Shown one piece after another: positions 4,760 to 5,310 of a stretch of 5,310 nucleotides of DNA. Numbering within the stretch: the stretch's first letter is position 1; each line of letters opens with the position of its first letter. The notes under the pieces are model-generated. The model saw nothing but the letters and a program-made list of their open reading frames with translations, did not search any database and was not told the DNA's origin. Source of the DNA: Actinomycetota bacterium (lineage in GTDB: Bacteria; Actinomycetota; Actinomycetes; S36-B12; UBA5976). Where the stretch lies: NCBI GenBank assembly GCA_009923375.1, contig RFTO01000094.1, forward strand, positions 1-5,310, given 5' to 3'. The translations under genes and the position numbers were made by a program.

Positions 4760-5310
4760 ATGGATATCCCGCGCAGCGACTTGTACATCAACGGCGAGTG
4801 GATTGGCACCCCCGATCGCTTTCCCGTGTTCAACCCTGCCACCGGCGAGGTGCTCGCGGAGGTGGCTGACGCAAGTCCGGTCGAGGGTGCAGCCGCCATC
4901 GCCTCCGCTAGTGCCGCATTCAGGTCGTGGTCCAGGACGGCTCCTCGTGCGCGCGCTGAGATCTTGCGCCGAGCCTGGGAGATCATGACAGCGGAGGCCG
5001 ACCAATGTGCTCGCCTGATCGTGCTGGAAAACGGCAAGGCGTGGCGGGATGCCATGTCTGAGACAACGTACGCGGCGGAGTTCTTCCGTTGGTTTGCTGA
5101 GGAAGCCGTGCGCATCGAGGGTGGCTTCCGGTCGGCTCCCGCTGGCGACAAGATGATCATCACCGACCACCGACCGCTCGGTGTTGCTGTCTGCATCACC
5201 CCGTGGAATTTTCCAGCTGCGATGGCCACACGCAAAATCGGTCCCGCGCTCGCGGCAGGGTGCACAGTGGTGTTAAAGCCCGCGGCCGAGACGCCGCTGA
5301 CGGCTTACTG
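4760..5310 (+). CDS. gabD: Aldehyde dehydrogenase, probable succinate-semialdehyde dehydrogenase (3' end outside window)
   Basis: Only the first 183 codons of an expected ~480 are present, read from ATG 4760 to the right edge. The N-terminal strand region LYINGEWIGTPDRFPVFNPATGE (8-30) and the cofactor-binding core ITPWNFPAAMATRKIGPALAAG (146-167) plus CTVVLKPAAETPLTA (168-182) are classic aldehyde dehydrogenase blocks. Asn150 is the oxyanion-hole Asn and Lys173 the cofactor-phosphate-binding Lys. ENGKAW (90-95) and FFRWFAEEAVRIEG (108-121) resemble GabD, which oxidises succinate semialdehyde to succinate in GABA catabolism. Ala176 stands where NAD-preferring enzymes often have Glu, so NADP use is possible (inference). 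The catalytic Cys and general-base Glu lie beyond the window. Other semialdehyde dehydrogenases of this superfamily remain possible. It is divergent from bioY. Confidence 0.88.
   Translation, partial: MDIPRSDLYINGEWIGTPDRFPVFNPATGEVLAEVADASPVEGAAAIASASAAFRSWSRTAPRARAEILRRAWEIMTAEADQCARLIVLENGKAWRDAMSETTYAAEFFRWFAEEAVRIEGGFRSAPAGDKMIITDHRPLGVAVCITPWNFPAAMATRKIGPALAAGCTVVLKPAAETPLTAY

Noticed and set aside
4727..5170. Upstream extension of the bioY reading frame to give a 350-residue protein
   Set aside because: The added part is antisense to well-conserved dehydrogenase codons, shows no membrane or BioY character, and the BioY-length protein starts naturally at ATG 4726.
4723..5265. 180-residue minus-strand reading frame opposite the dehydrogenase gene
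   Set aside because: It mirrors a clearly conserved plus-strand gene in GC-rich DNA and has no recognisable domain.

Overview
The window looks like ordinary chromosomal DNA from an actinobacterium (Actinomycetota) of moderately high GC. The best evidence is the long iron-regulator gene, which is close to the Corynebacterium DtxR / mycobacterial IdeR type. The actinobacterial-style PdxH, the MFS_3-type exporter and the apparent lack of Shine-Dalgarno leaders (TAnnnT- or CAAT-like boxes 6-8 nt before starts) agree with this. The genus cannot be fixed from the sequence. A photolyase gene would suit a light-exposed habitat, but that is only suggestive.

Layout, left to right. (1) The window opens inside pdxH (PLP synthesis, +), whose true start lies upstream. 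Its stop overlaps the likely TTG start of an MFS exporter gene (+), so the two form a coupled pair. The exporter gene is damaged at its 3' end. A family-like C-terminal tail (FWAYDARHPVP, then TAA at 1845-1847) is present but in a different reading frame, and most of the last membrane helix is missing. (2) A short convergent interval after the exporter's old stop carries a 7-bp hairpin, a perfect 12-bp palindrome of LacI-family operator type, and a direct repeat offset by 20 bp. (3) phr (CPD photolyase, -) follows, divergent from (4) ideR/dtxR (iron-dependent repressor, +) across 89 bp. (5) bioY (biotin ECF transporter S component, -) converges on ideR with an 18-bp gap. (6) bioY is in turn divergent from the start of an aldehyde dehydrogenase of the succinate-semialdehyde type (+), which runs off the right edge. 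Only 33 bp separate those two start codons.

The genes do not form one pathway. They are housekeeping functions: cofactor supply (PLP, biotin uptake), export, DNA repair, iron control and semialdehyde oxidation. Two divergent promoter regions (phr/ideR and bioY/ALDH) organise transcription. I see no tRNA, rRNA, CRISPR array, insertion sequence, prophage or defence system, and no convincing new multi-gene system. The points worth a second look are the broken 3' end of the exporter gene, the operator-like palindrome between convergent genes, and a near-identical 13-nt sequence spanning the starts of ideR and the dehydrogenase gene.
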